Positions 28,544 through 36,744 of a stretch of DNA of 64,000 nt are shown here, piece after piece (the first letter of the stretch is position 1; every line of letters starts with the position of its first letter). The DNA lies in contig NZ_UAQZ01000001.1 of the NCBI RefSeq assembly GCF_900446215.1, forward strand, positions 248,001 through 312,000, in the 5' to 3' direction. This DNA comes from Burkholderia cenocepacia. GTDB lineage: Bacteria > Pseudomonadota > Gammaproteobacteria > Burkholderiales > Burkholderiaceae. A program made the position numbers and the translations under genes. Under the pieces are notes generated by a model, which did not search any database, was not told the origin of the DNA, and was given only the letters and a program-made list of their open reading frames with translations.

Positions 28544-30220
28544 ATGAACGATACGCCGTCGAGGCTACCGCTCAATCGCATCACGCTCGTCCTCCTGCTC
28601 GTCGCGCTCGCGATCGTCTGGTTCGCGCCGCTCGGGCTGCGCCACCTGATCCCGAGCGACGAAGGCCGCTACGCGGAAATGGCGCGCGAGATGTTCGTCA
28701 CCGGCGACTGGATCACGCCGCGCTACAACGGTTACAAGTACTTCGAGAAGCCGCCGCTGCAGACCTGGCTGAACGCGCTGACGTTCGCGTGGTTCGGCAT
28801 CGGCGAATGGCAGGCGCGCCTCTATACCGCCGTGGCGAGCTTCGCCGGCGTGCTGCTCGTCGGCTACACCGGCGCGCGCCTGTTCAACCCGCTGTCGGGC
28901 TTCCTCGCCGCCGTCGTGCTGGCCAGCTCGCCGTACTGGAACCTGATGGGCCACTTCAACGCGCTCGACATGGGGCTCGCGTTCTGGATGGCGCTGTCGC
29001 TCTGCTCGCTGCTGCTCGCGCAGCGGCCCGGGCTACGCCCGGCCGCGGTGCGCGGCTGGATGTGGGCGTGCTGGGCCGCGATGGCGTTCGCGGTGCTGTC
29101 CAAGGGCCTCGTCGGCCTGATCCTGCCGGGCGCCGTGCTCGTGCTGTACACGCTGGTCGCGCGCGACTGGGCGCTGTGGAAGCGCCTGTACCTGGTCAGC
29201 GGCCTCGTGATCTTCTTCGCGATCGTCACGCCGTGGTTCGTGCTCGTCCAGCAGCGCAACCCCGAGTTCTTCAACTTCTTCTTCATCGTCCAGCAGTTCC
29301 GCCGGTACCTGACCCCGGAACAGAACCGCCCGGGTCCGCTGTACTACTTCGTGCCCGTGCTGCTGGTCGGCTTCCTGCCGTGGCTGTCGGTCGCGTGGCA
29401 GAGCATCCGCCATGCGGTGCGGATGCCGCGCCAGCCGAACGGCTTCGCGCCGATGCTCGTGCTGCTGATCTGGAGCGCGTTCATCTTCCTGTTCTTCAGC
29501 GCGTCGCATTCGAAGCTGATCTCGTACGTGCTGCCGGTCGCGCCGGCGCTCGCGCTGATCATCGGCGCGTACCTGCCGCTGATGACGGCCGACCGCTTCC
29601 GTCGCCACCTGCTCGGCTACCTCGTGTTTTTCGTCGCCGCGGCGTTCGGGATCGTCTTCCTCGCGTACCAGGGCGACGCCCGCACGCCGAACGCGCTGTA
29701 CCGGGCGTTCCAGATGTGGCTGTACGCCGGCCTCGCGGTCGCGGCCGCGCTGACGCTCGTGGCCGCGTGGCTGAACCGTCGCGCGGGCGTGGCCGCCGCG
29801 CTCGCCACGTTCGGCGCCGCATGGCTCGTGTTCGGCACGATCGGCGGCACCGGGCACGACGAGTTCGGCCGCTACAGCTCGGGCGCGCTGCTCGCGCCGG
29901 CCGTGCGCGCCGAACTGGCGAAGCTGCCGCCCGACACGCCGTTCTACTCGATCGAAATGCTCGACCACACGTTCCCGTTCTACATGGGTCACACGACGAT
30001 CATGGTGCAGCGCCAGGACGAGCTCGCGTTCGGGATCTCGGTCGAGCCGAACAAGTGGATTCCGACCATCGGCGAATGGATCACGCGCTGGAAGCAGGAA
30101 ACCCACGCGCTCGCGATCATGCCGCCCGGCCAGTACGACGCGCTGGTCAAGGAAGGCGTGCCGATGCGCGTGATCGCGCGCGACAACCGGCGCGTGATCG
30201 TCGAGAAACCGCAATCGTAA
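28544..30220 (+). CDS. arnT: ArnT-like lipid A 4-amino-4-deoxy-L-arabinose transferase
   Basis: This 558-residue polytopic inner-membrane enzyme of the GT83 family moves L-Ara4N from undecaprenyl phosphate to lipid A or inner-core phosphates on the periplasmic side. The first periplasmic loop has the conserved acidic pair D39-E40 in IPSDEGRYAEMAREM. About twelve hydrophobic segments follow, then a soluble C-terminal domain from about 440. The identity is supported by the following arnE/F-like, arnB, arnC, arnA-type and arnD genes. The next gene starts 13 bp after the stop. L-Ara4N modification confers polymyxin resistance and is reported to be essential in Burkholderia cenocepacia. Confidence 0.93.
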   Translation: MNDTPSRLPLNRITLVLLLVALAIVWFAPLGLRHLIPSDEGRYAEMAREMFVTGDWITPRYNGYKYFEKPPLQTWLNALTFAWFGIGEWQARLYTAVASFAGVLLVGYTGARLFNPLSGFLAAVVLASSPYWNLMGHFNALDMGLAFWMALSLCSLLLAQRPGLRPAAVRGWMWACWAAMAFAVLSKGLVGLILPGAVLVLYTLVARDWALWKRLYLVSGLVIFFAIVTPWFVLVQQRNPEFFNFFFIVQQFRRYLTPEQNRPGPLYYFVPVLLVGFLPWLSVAWQSIRHAVRMPRQPNGFAPMLVLLIWSAFIFLFFSASHSKLISYVLPVAPALALIIGAYLPLMTADRFRRHLLGYLVFFVAAAFGIVFLAYQGDARTPNALYRAFQMWLYAGLAVAAALTLVAAWLNRRAGVAAALATFGAAWLVFGTIGGTGHDEFGRYSSGALLAPAVRAELAKLPPDTPFYSIEMLDHTFPFYMGHTTIMVQRQDELAFGISVEPNKWIPTIGEWITRWKQETHALAIMPPGQYDALVKEGVPMRVIARDNRRVIVEKPQS

Positions 30221-30233
30221 GGACGCCTCCCGC

Positions 30234-30605
30234 ATGAACCCCGTTTCGTTCGTCTGCATCGTCACCGGCGTGATGCTCAACGCCTGTGCGCAACTTCTGC
30301 TGAAAGCCGGCGTCAACGCCGTTGGACACTTCGAATTCAGCCGTGCGAACATCATCCCGGTCGGCCTGAAGATCGCGACCCAGTTGCCGATCATCGGCGG
30401 CCTCGGCTGCTACGTGCTGAGCGTCGTCGTGTGGATCGTCGGGCTGTCGCGGGTCGACGTGTCGATCGCGTACCCGATGCTGTCGCTCGGCTACGTCGTC
30501 AACGCGTTCGCGGCGTGGTACCTGTTCGGCGAGGTGCTGTCGGTCCAGCGGCTCGTCGGCATCGGCATCATCCTGATCGGTGTGCTCGTGCTCGCGCGCA
30601 GCTGA
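30234..30605 (+). CDS. EmrE/ArnE-ArnF-like small flippase subunit
   Basis: This 123-residue protein has four hydrophobic segments (about 3-20, 45-70, 75-95 and 103-121), with the EmrE-family signature ISAYP-like DVSIAYPMLSLGYVVNAFAA and the terminal helix LVGIGIILIGVLVLARS. In E. coli the ArnE-ArnF heterodimer flips undecaprenyl-phosphate-L-Ara4N across the inner membrane. Here only one such gene is present between arnT and arnB, so it may act as a homodimer or with a partner elsewhere. It is translationally close to arnT. Confidence 0.85.
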   Translation: MNPVSFVCIVTGVMLNACAQLLLKAGVNAVGHFEFSRANIIPVGLKIATQLPIIGGLGCYVLSVVVWIVGLSRVDVSIAYPMLSLGYVVNAFAAWYLFGEVLSVQRLVGIGIILIGVLVLARS

Positions 30606-30655
30606 GCACGGCGCGCGGCGTTAAGCGTCCGCCTACAAAAAATCACGGTACGAAT

Positions 30656-30689
30656 CCGCCAACCGGTGTTTAATGCCGGTTTTGGGCGG
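30656..30689 (+). terminator. Hairpin between the flippase gene and arnB (weak terminator or attenuator)
   Basis: Two nested pairings can form: AACCGG with CCGGTT (30661-30666 and 30676-30681), flanked by CCGCC (30656-30660) and GGCGG (30685-30689). T residues at 30680-30683 follow the inner stem. It lies in the 130-bp gap before arnB, so the arn genes may be two transcription units. Confidence 0.4.
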
Positions 30690-30735
30690 ATCGCCCGACC
30701 CTTTTATTACACGCCATTACAGGCCAAACGCGTTC

Positions 30736-31887
30736 ATGAGCCAGACTACCGCCCCGTTTCTGCCGTTCACCCGCCCCGAGATCGACGAGGAAACCATCCA
30801 GGGCGTCGTCGAGGTGCTGCGCTCGGGCTGGATCACCACCGGCCCGCAGTGCCAGAAATTCGAGGCGGCACTGTCCGAGTACTGCGGCGGCCGTCCGGTC
30901 CGCGTATTCAATTCGGGCACCTGCACGCTCGAGATCGGCCTGCGCATCGCGGGCGTCGGCCCCGGCGACGAGGTGATCACGACGCCGGCGTCGTGGGTCT
31001 CGACCAGCAACGTGATCATCGAAACGGGCGCGACGCCCGTGTTCGCGGACATCGATCCCGTCACGCGCAACATCGACCTCGACAAGCTCGAGCAGGCGAT
31101 CACGCCGCGCACGAAGGCGATCATCCCCGTGTTCCTGTCCGGCCTGCCGGTCGACATGGACCGCCTGTACGCGATCGCCCGCGCGCACAAGCTGCGCGTG
31201 ATCGAGGATGCCGCGCAGGCGTTCGGCTCGACGTGGCACGGCAAGCGCATCGGCGCGATCGGCGACCTCGTGTCGTTCAGCTTCCACGCGAACAAGAACC
31301 TGACGACGATCGAAGGCGGCGCGCTCGTGCTGAACAACGAGGACGAAGCGGTGCTCGCGCAGAAGTACCGGCTGCAGGGCATCACGCGCACCGGCTTCGA
31401 CGGAATGGACTGCGACGTGCTCGGCGGCAAGTACAACCTGACCGACGTCGCCGCGCGCGTCGGCCTCGGCCAGCTGCCGCACCTCGAGCGCTTCACCGCG
31501 CAGCGCCGCGCACTCGCGCGCGCGTATTTCGCCGCGTTCGACGGCGGCGCGGCCGCGAAGCTCGGCGTCGGCCTGCCCGTCGCCGAATTCGAGAACGGCA
31601 ACTGGCACATGTTCCTGGTCACGCTGCCGCTCGAGCGGCTGACGATCACGCGCGCCGAATTCATGGCGCAGATGAAGGAACGCGGCATCGGCACGGGCAT
31701 CCACTACCCGGCGATCCATCTTTTCACGCTGTACCGTGCGCGCGGGTTCAAGGAGGGCATGTTCCCCCACGCCGAACGGTACGGCGCGTCGACCGTCACG
31801 CTGCCGCTGTTTACGCAGATGACGGAAGGCGACGTGCGTCGCGTCGTCGACGCCGTCAATCAGATTTGCGAACAATACGGAAAATAA
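30736..31887 (+). CDS. arnB: UDP-L-Ara4N aminotransferase
   Basis: This 383-residue PLP enzyme of the DegT/DnrJ/EryC1 family converts UDP-4-ketopentose to UDP-L-Ara4N with glutamate. The opening PFLPFTRPEIDEETIQGVVEV is typical of ArnB. The PLP lysine is K187 in SFHANKNLTTIEGG, and the phosphate pocket FNSGTCTLEIGLRIAG lies at 58-73. The ATG at 30736 lies at the family N-terminus, and an in-frame ATG at 30673 falls in the hairpin region. arnC starts 6 bp after its stop. Confidence 0.96.
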   Translation: MSQTTAPFLPFTRPEIDEETIQGVVEVLRSGWITTGPQCQKFEAALSEYCGGRPVRVFNSGTCTLEIGLRIAGVGPGDEVITTPASWVSTSNVIIETGATPVFADIDPVTRNIDLDKLEQAITPRTKAIIPVFLSGLPVDMDRLYAIARAHKLRVIEDAAQAFGSTWHGKRIGAIGDLVSFSFHANKNLTTIEGGALVLNNEDEAVLAQKYRLQGITRTGFDGMDCDVLGGKYNLTDVAARVGLGQLPHLERFTAQRRALARAYFAAFDGGAAAKLGVGLPVAEFENGNWHMFLVTLPLERLTITRAEFMAQMKERGIGTGIHYPAIHLFTLYRARGFKEGMFPHAERYGASTVTLPLFTQMTEGDVRRVVDAVNQICEQYGK

Positions 31888-31893
31888 GCGTAC

Positions 31894-32931
31894 ATGAGTC
31901 ACCTTGAAGCACGCGCCGGACATCCGGGCGCCGCGCATCTGGACACCGGCCGGCCCGAAGTCTCGGTCATCATCCCCGTGTACAACGAGGAAGACGGTCT
32001 CGCCGCGCTGTTCGCGCGGCTGTATCCGGCGCTCGACGCCCTCGACACGTCGTACGAAGTGATCCTGATCAACGACGGCAGCCGCGACCGCTCGGCCGCG
32101 ATGCTCGCCGATCAGTTCCACGTCCGGCCCGACACGACGCGCGTCGTGCTGCTCAACGGCAACTACGGCCAGCACATGGCGATCCTCGCGGGCTTCGCGC
32201 AGTCGCGCGGCGAGATCGTCATCACGCTCGACGCGGACCTGCAGAACCCGCCCGAGGAAATCGGCAAGCTGATCGCGAAGATGCGCGAGGGCTACGACTA
32301 CGTCGGCTCGATCCGCAAGCAGCGCCAGGACAGCCTGTGGCGGCGCAAGGCGTCGCAGATGATGAACCGGCTGCGCGAGCGCATCACGCGCATCAAGATG
32401 ACCGACCAGGGCTGCATGCTGCGCGCGTACAGCCGCCGCATCATCGACACGATCAACGTGTGCGGCGAAGTCAACACGTTCATCCCCGCGCTCGCGTACA
32501 CGTTCGCGCAGAACCCGACCGAAATCGAGGTCGCGCACGAGGAACGCTTCGCGGGCGAATCGAAGTACTCGCTGTACAGCCTGATCCGGCTGAACTTCGA
32601 CCTCGTGACGGGCTTCTCGGTCGTGCCGCTGCAGTGGCTGTCGTTCATCGGCGTGATCCTGTCGCTCGGCTCCGCCGCGCTGTTCGTGCTGCTGCTCGTG
32701 CGCCGCTTCATCGTCGGCGCGGAAGTGCAAGGCGTGTTCACGCTGTTCGCGATCACGTTCTTCCTGCTCGGCGTGATCATCTTCGCGCTCGGCCTGCTCG
32801 GCGAATACGTCGGCCGCATCTACCAGCAGGTGCGCGCGCGTCCCCGCTACCTGATCCAGGCCGTGCTCGAGCAGCACGACGGCATGCCGCCGGTGCCGGC
32901 CGCCGCGACCCGCCCGGGAGCCGCGCAATGA
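31894..32931 (+). CDS. arnC: Undecaprenyl-phosphate 4-deoxy-4-formamido-L-arabinose transferase
   Basis: This 345-residue GT2 enzyme transfers L-Ara4-formyl-N from UDP to undecaprenyl phosphate. The N-terminal catalytic domain has SVIIPVYNEEDGL near 25-37, ILINDGSRDRS and LDADLQNPPEEI, which supply the metal-binding aspartates. Two C-terminal TM helices (about 245-270 and 280-305) anchor it in the membrane. It overlaps the formyltransferase gene by 4 bp (ATGA), so these genes are translationally coupled. Related GT2 enzymes with other sugars are excluded mainly by the operon. Confidence 0.95.
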   Translation: MSHLEARAGHPGAAHLDTGRPEVSVIIPVYNEEDGLAALFARLYPALDALDTSYEVILINDGSRDRSAAMLADQFHVRPDTTRVVLLNGNYGQHMAILAGFAQSRGEIVITLDADLQNPPEEIGKLIAKMREGYDYVGSIRKQRQDSLWRRKASQMMNRLRERITRIKMTDQGCMLRAYSRRIIDTINVCGEVNTFIPALAYTFAQNPTEIEVAHEERFAGESKYSLYSLIRLNFDLVTGFSVVPLQWLSFIGVILSLGSAALFVLLLVRRFIVGAEVQGVFTLFAITFFLLGVIIFALGLLGEYVGRIYQQVRARPRYLIQAVLEQHDGMPPVPAAATRPGAAQ

Positions 32932-33875
32932 AGCCGCGCGCGGTCGTCTTCGCATATCACAACGTCGGCGTGCGGTGCCTGCAGGTGCTGCTCGCGCGCG
33001 GCGTCGACGTCGCGCTGGTCGTCACGCACGAGGACAACCCGAACGAGAACATCTGGTTCGGCAGCGTCGCGTCCGTCGCGGCCGAGCACGGCATTCCGGT
33101 CGTCACGCCGGCCGACCCGGCCGATCCGGCGCTGCGCCGCGCGGTGGCCGACGCGCAGCCCGATTTCATCTTCTCGTTCTACTACCGCCACATGCTGCCG
33201 GTGGACCTGCTCGCGATCGCGCCGCGCGGCGCGTACAACATGCACGGTTCGCTGCTGCCGAAATACCGGGGTCGGGTACCGACCAACTGGGCCGTGCTGA
33301 ACGGCGAGACCGAAACCGGCGCGACGCTGCACGAGATGGCCGCCAAGCCGGACGCGGGCGCGATCATCGGCCAGACCGCGGTGCCGATCCTGCCGGACGA
33401 CACGGCCGCGCAGGTGTTCGACAAGGTCACGGTGGCCGCCGAGCAGACGCTGTGGCGCGTGCTGCCCGCGCTGCTCGCGGGCGAGGCGTCGCACCTGCCG
33501 AACGATCTCGCGACCGGCAGCTACTACGGCGGGCGCAAGCCCGAGGACGGCCGCGTCGACTGGTCGAAGCCGGCCGCGCAGGTCTACAACCTGGTGCGCG
33601 CGGTCGCGCCCCCGTATCCGGGCGCATTCACGGACATCCACGGCGCCCGGTTCGTGATCGCGCGCGCGCGCCTCGCGGCGCCCGGCAGCGCGGCAGCGGC
33701 CGCCGCGGCAGATTTGCCGCCCGGCCTGCACGTAAGCGATAATGCGCTATTCGGCGTCTGCGGCGACAGCCGCGCCCTATCCATTCTCGAGCTCCGGCAG
33801 CAGCGCGACGGCAGCGAAACCGTCGTGACGCCCGCGGAATTCGCGCAGTTCATTCATTCTTCCCGTCATTCATGA
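32928..33875 (+). CDS. UDP-L-Ara4N formyltransferase (ArnA N-terminal-domain homologue as separate protein)
   Basis: This 315-residue protein corresponds to the N-terminal half of E. coli ArnA. It uses 10-formyl-tetrahydrofolate to formylate UDP-L-Ara4N. Catalytic residues are N104, H106 (NMHGSLLPKYRG) and D142 (AAKPDAGAIIG). The C-terminal OB-like domain runs from about 210, with a low-complexity Ala stretch near 255-265. In E. coli this domain is fused to the oxidative decarboxylase; here the two are separate genes joined by a 4-bp ATGA overlap at 33872. The start likewise overlaps arnC by 4 bp. Confidence 0.93.
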   Translation: MKPRAVVFAYHNVGVRCLQVLLARGVDVALVVTHEDNPNENIWFGSVASVAAEHGIPVVTPADPADPALRRAVADAQPDFIFSFYYRHMLPVDLLAIAPRGAYNMHGSLLPKYRGRVPTNWAVLNGETETGATLHEMAAKPDAGAIIGQTAVPILPDDTAAQVFDKVTVAAEQTLWRVLPALLAGEASHLPNDLATGSYYGGRKPEDGRVDWSKPAAQVYNLVRAVAPPYPGAFTDIHGARFVIARARLAAPGSAAAAAAADLPPGLHVSDNALFGVCGDSRALSILELRQQRDGSETVVTPAEFAQFIHSSRHS

Positions 33876-34927
33876 AAGCAAAAAAAGTCCTGATCCTGGG
33901 TGTGAACGGCTTCATCGGCCATCACCTGTCGAAGCGCATTCTTGAAACCACCGATTGGGAAGTGTTCGGCATGGACATGCAGACCGACCGGCTGGGCGAC
34001 CTCGTCAACCACGAGCGGATGCATTTCTTCGAAGGCGACATCACGATCAACAAGGAGTGGGTCGAGTATCACGTGAAGAAGTGCGACGTGATCCTGCCGC
34101 TCGTCGCGATCGCCACGCCGGCCACCTACGTCCAGCAGCCGCTGCGCGTGTTCGAGCTCGACTTCGAGGCGAACCTGCCGATCGTCCGCTCGGCCGTCAA
34201 GTACGGCAAGCACCTCGTGTTCCCGTCGACCTCCGAGGTCTACGGGATGTGCTCGGACGAGCAGTTCGACCCGGATGCGTCGGCGCTCACCTACGGCCCG
34301 ATCAACAAGCCGCGCTGGATCTACGCGTGCTCGAAGCAGCTGATGGACCGCGTGATCTGGGGCTACGGGATGGAAGGCCTGAACTTCACGCTGTTCCGCC
34401 CGTTCAACTGGATCGGCCCGGGCCTCGACTCGATCTACACGCCGAAGGAAGGCAGCTCGCGCGTGGTCACGCAGTTCCTCGGCCACATCGTGCGCGGCGA
34501 GAACATCAGCCTCGTCGACGGCGGCTCGCAAAAGCGCGCGTTCACCGATATCGGCGACGGCATCAGCGCGCTGATGAAGATCATCGAGAACAAGGACGGC
34601 GTCGCGTCGGGCAAGATCTACAACATCGGGAATCCGAAGAACAACTTCTCGGTTCGCGAGCTCGCGCACAAGATGCTCGAACTGGCCGCGGAATTCCCCG
34701 AGTACGCCGATTCGGCCAAGCAGGTGAAGCTCGTCGAAACGACGTCCGGCGCCTACTACGGCAACGGCTACCAGGACGTGCAGAACCGCGTGCCGAAGAT
34801 CGACAACACGATGCAGGAGCTCGGCTGGGCGCCGCAGGCGACGTTCGACGACGCGTTGCGCAACATCTTCGAAGCGTATCGCGGCCACGTCGCCGACGCG
34901 CGCGCGCTCGTCGAACAGCAAGGCTGA
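33872..34927 (+). CDS. arnA: UDP-glucuronate oxidative decarboxylase (ArnA C-terminal-domain homologue as separate protein)
   Basis: This 351-residue extended SDR protein matches the dehydrogenase half of ArnA. The NAD motif is GVNGFIGHHL at 10-19. The catalytic region has PSTSEVYG at 118-125 and Tyr151-x-x-x-Lys155 in IYACSKQL. It converts UDP-glucuronate to UDP-4-ketopentose, the ArnB substrate. ArnA-specific features are the MDMQTDRLGDLV segment and FFEGDITINKEWVEYHVKK. It starts inside the stop of the formyltransferase gene (ATGA), which keeps expression of the two activities linked although they are not fused. Confidence 0.95.
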   Translation: MKAKKVLILGVNGFIGHHLSKRILETTDWEVFGMDMQTDRLGDLVNHERMHFFEGDITINKEWVEYHVKKCDVILPLVAIATPATYVQQPLRVFELDFEANLPIVRSAVKYGKHLVFPSTSEVYGMCSDEQFDPDASALTYGPINKPRWIYACSKQLMDRVIWGYGMEGLNFTLFRPFNWIGPGLDSIYTPKEGSSRVVTQFLGHIVRGENISLVDGGSQKRAFTDIGDGISALMKIIENKDGVASGKIYNIGNPKNNFSVRELAHKMLELAAEFPEYADSAKQVKLVETTSGAYYGNGYQDVQNRVPKIDNTMQELGWAPQATFDDALRNIFEAYRGHVADARALVEQQG

Positions 34928-34940
34928 CCGGGACGTTCGC

Positions 34941-35837
34941 TTGGCTCGTATCGTCCTCAAGATCGACGTCGACACGCTGCGCGGCACGCGCGAAGGCGTG
35001 CCGAACCTCGCGCGCATCTTCGACCGCTTCAATGCGCGCGCGACCTTCCTCTTCAGCCTCGGGCCGGATCACACCGGCTGGGCGTTGCGGCGCGTGTTCC
35101 GCCCGGGCTTCCTGAAGAAGGTGTCGCGCACGTCGGTGGTCGAGCACTACGGCGTGAAGCAGCTGATGTACGGCGTGCTGCTGCCCGGCCCGGACATCGG
35201 CCGCCGTGCGATCGCCGACATGCGCGCGATTCACGAGGCCGGCTTCGAATGCGGGATCCACACGTGGGATCACGTGTACTGGCAGGACAACGTGCGCGTC
35301 CGCGATCGCGACTGGACCGCGCGTGAAATGCAGAAGAGTCACGCGCGCTTCGGCGAGATCTTCGGCGCGCCGCCCGTCACGCACGGCGCGGCCGGCTGGC
35401 AGATGAACGATGCCGCGTTCGAGCAGATCGATGCATGGGGGATGCGCTACGCGTCCGACGGTCGCGGCCATTCGCCGTACCTGCCCGTCGTCGGCGGCCG
35501 CACGCTGTCGCACGTGCAGATGCCGACCACGCTGCCCACGCTCGACGAAGTGCTCGGCATCGACGGCGTCGACACGCACAACGTCGCCGCGCACATCCTC
35601 AAGTTCACCGAAACCAATCCGCACGACCAGGTGTTCACGCTGCATGCGGAACTGGAAGGGCAGAAACTCGCGCCCGTGTTCGAACAGCTGCTCGCCGGCT
35701 GGCGTGCGCAAGGCCACACGTTTGCGACGATGGGCGACTACCACGCGGCGCTGGACCGCGACTCGCTGCCATCGTACCCTGTCACGTGGGGCGAAATCCC
35801 CGGCCGCTCCGGCGAACTGATCGTCCAGCCCGACTGA
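34941..35837 (+). CDS. arnD: 4-deoxy-4-formamido-L-arabinose-phosphoundecaprenol deformylase
   Basis: This 298-residue NodB-homology polysaccharide deacetylase removes the formyl group from the lipid-linked sugar, which makes it ready for flipping and transfer. Metal-binding residues include the aspartates in LKIDVDT (9-11) and H107/H111 in GIHTWDHVYW. The start is TTG at 34941 with GGA about 8 nt upstream. No upstream ATG lies in frame close by, and the family N-terminus matches. It follows the decarboxylase gene by 13 bp and is the last arn gene. Confidence 0.94.
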   Translation: MARIVLKIDVDTLRGTREGVPNLARIFDRFNARATFLFSLGPDHTGWALRRVFRPGFLKKVSRTSVVEHYGVKQLMYGVLLPGPDIGRRAIADMRAIHEAGFECGIHTWDHVYWQDNVRVRDRDWTAREMQKSHARFGEIFGAPPVTHGAAGWQMNDAAFEQIDAWGMRYASDGRGHSPYLPVVGGRTLSHVQMPTTLPTLDEVLGIDGVDTHNVAAHILKFTETNPHDQVFTLHAELEGQKLAPVFEQLLAGWRAQGHTFATMGDYHAALDRDSLPSYPVTWGEIPGRSGELIVQPD

Positions 35838-35947
35838 AGTTCGCACGCGAGCCGGCGTCGCCGCTCCGCCCCCGCGGCGCGCTGCCGCGACGCCCCGCCG
35901 AACCGCGCCGCCGCAGCGGCGCCCTTCCATAACAACAGGAGAAACAC

Positions 35948-36409
35948 GTGTCTGTCGAAGTTGACCGTCAAGTTCCCGATTTCACCGCACCGGCCACGGG
36001 CGGCGACATTTCGCTGTCCGACCTGAAGGGCAAGAAGCTCGTGCTGTACTTCTATCCGAAGGACAACACGCCGGGCTGCACGACCGAAGGGCTGCAGTTC
36101 CGCGATCTCTATCCGAAGTTCAAGAAGGCCGGTGCGGAAGTCATCGGCGTGTCGCGCGACAGCCTGCGCTCGCACGACAATTTCAAGGCCAAGCTCGAAC
36201 TGCCGTTCCCGCTGATCTCCGATGCCGACGAAGCGCTGTGCGCGTTGTTCGATGTCATCAAGATGAAGAAAATGTATGGCAAGGAAGTGCGCGGAATCGA
36301 GCGTTCGACGTTCCTGCTCGACGCCGACGGCGTGCTTCGCCAGGCATGGCGCGGCATCAAGGTGCCGGGTCACGTGGACGACGTGCTAAAGGCTGTACAA
36401 GCGCTTTGA
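35948..36409 (+). CDS. bcp: Bcp/PrxQ-type peroxiredoxin
   Basis: This 153-residue thiol peroxidase reduces hydrogen and organic peroxides. The peroxidatic cysteine is C44 in DNTPGCTTEG. The usual resolving cysteine five residues later is replaced by Leu49, so it is an atypical or 1-Cys-like Bcp. The only other cysteine seen is in the EALCALFD segment. The start is GTG at 35948 with an AGGAG site 7 nt upstream. It follows arnD by 110 bp and probably has its own promoter. The last codons overlap the predicted promoter of the RNA candidate at 36429. Confidence 0.93.
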   Translation: MSVEVDRQVPDFTAPATGGDISLSDLKGKKLVLYFYPKDNTPGCTTEGLQFRDLYPKFKKAGAEVIGVSRDSLRSHDNFKAKLELPFPLISDADEALCALFDVIKMKKMYGKEVRGIERSTFLLDADGVLRQAWRGIKVPGHVDDVLKAVQAL

Positions 36410-36422
36410 GGCGCGTTATATT
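36394..36422 (+). promoter_or_regulatory. Predicted promoter of the bcp-phoH RNA candidate
   Basis: TGTACA (36394-36399), a 17-bp spacer and TATATT (36417-36422) overlap the bcp stop codon. The -10 matches 5 of 6 and the -35 matches 4 of 6 consensus bases. The predicted start is about 36429. Confidence 0.5.
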
Positions 36423-36428
36423 GGGCCG

Positions 36429-36562
36429 CAATGAATGCCAGTTCGCCCCATATTTCTCGTAGCTGCGCCGGTGCCCGTTGCAATGCTTCCCGGCACCTGA
36501 CGCGCATCACGACGGCATCAGCCGAGCCGCATGTCCCTGTCGACGGGGCAGCGGCTTTTTTT
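36429..36562 (+). ncRNA. Candidate structured small RNA with intrinsic terminator
   Basis: The roughly 134-nt segment starts just after a plausible promoter and ends in a clear terminator: AGCCGC (36525-36530) pairs with GCGGCT (36551-36556), has an inner CCC/GGG pairing and is followed by seven T residues. Inside, GGTGCC (36470-36475) pairs with GGCACC (36492-36497), and ATGCC (36435-36439) pairs with GGCAT (36514-36518), enclosing it. No coding sequence is credible here. It could instead be only the 3' UTR of bcp. I could not match it to a named RNA family. The remaining bases up to phoH (36563-36744) show no feature beyond the phoH ribosome binding site. Confidence 0.5.
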
Positions 36563-36744
36563 ATGGAACGCGCGCCGGCCCTCCCCGGTCCGGCCCTTAC
36601 CGCATCGAGGAGCTGATCGACACTTAGGCGAACCGGCTAGACGAAATTCCTGTGCGCCACCGCGCGCAAACTGCATGCGTCTACGTCACGCAGGATGCGA
36701 TCAGCGGCGCACGCCATGCGACACGATTCCTCCCGAGGGACACC

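Noticed and set aside
36429..36562. Naming the RNA candidate as 6S RNA
   Set aside because: It is shorter than 6S RNA, and I could not match the central bubble and closing stem, so no family was assigned.
36431..36616. 61-codon open frame between bcp and phoH
   Set aside because: It runs through the terminator stem and T run at 36525-36562, has no ribosome binding site and no family resemblance.
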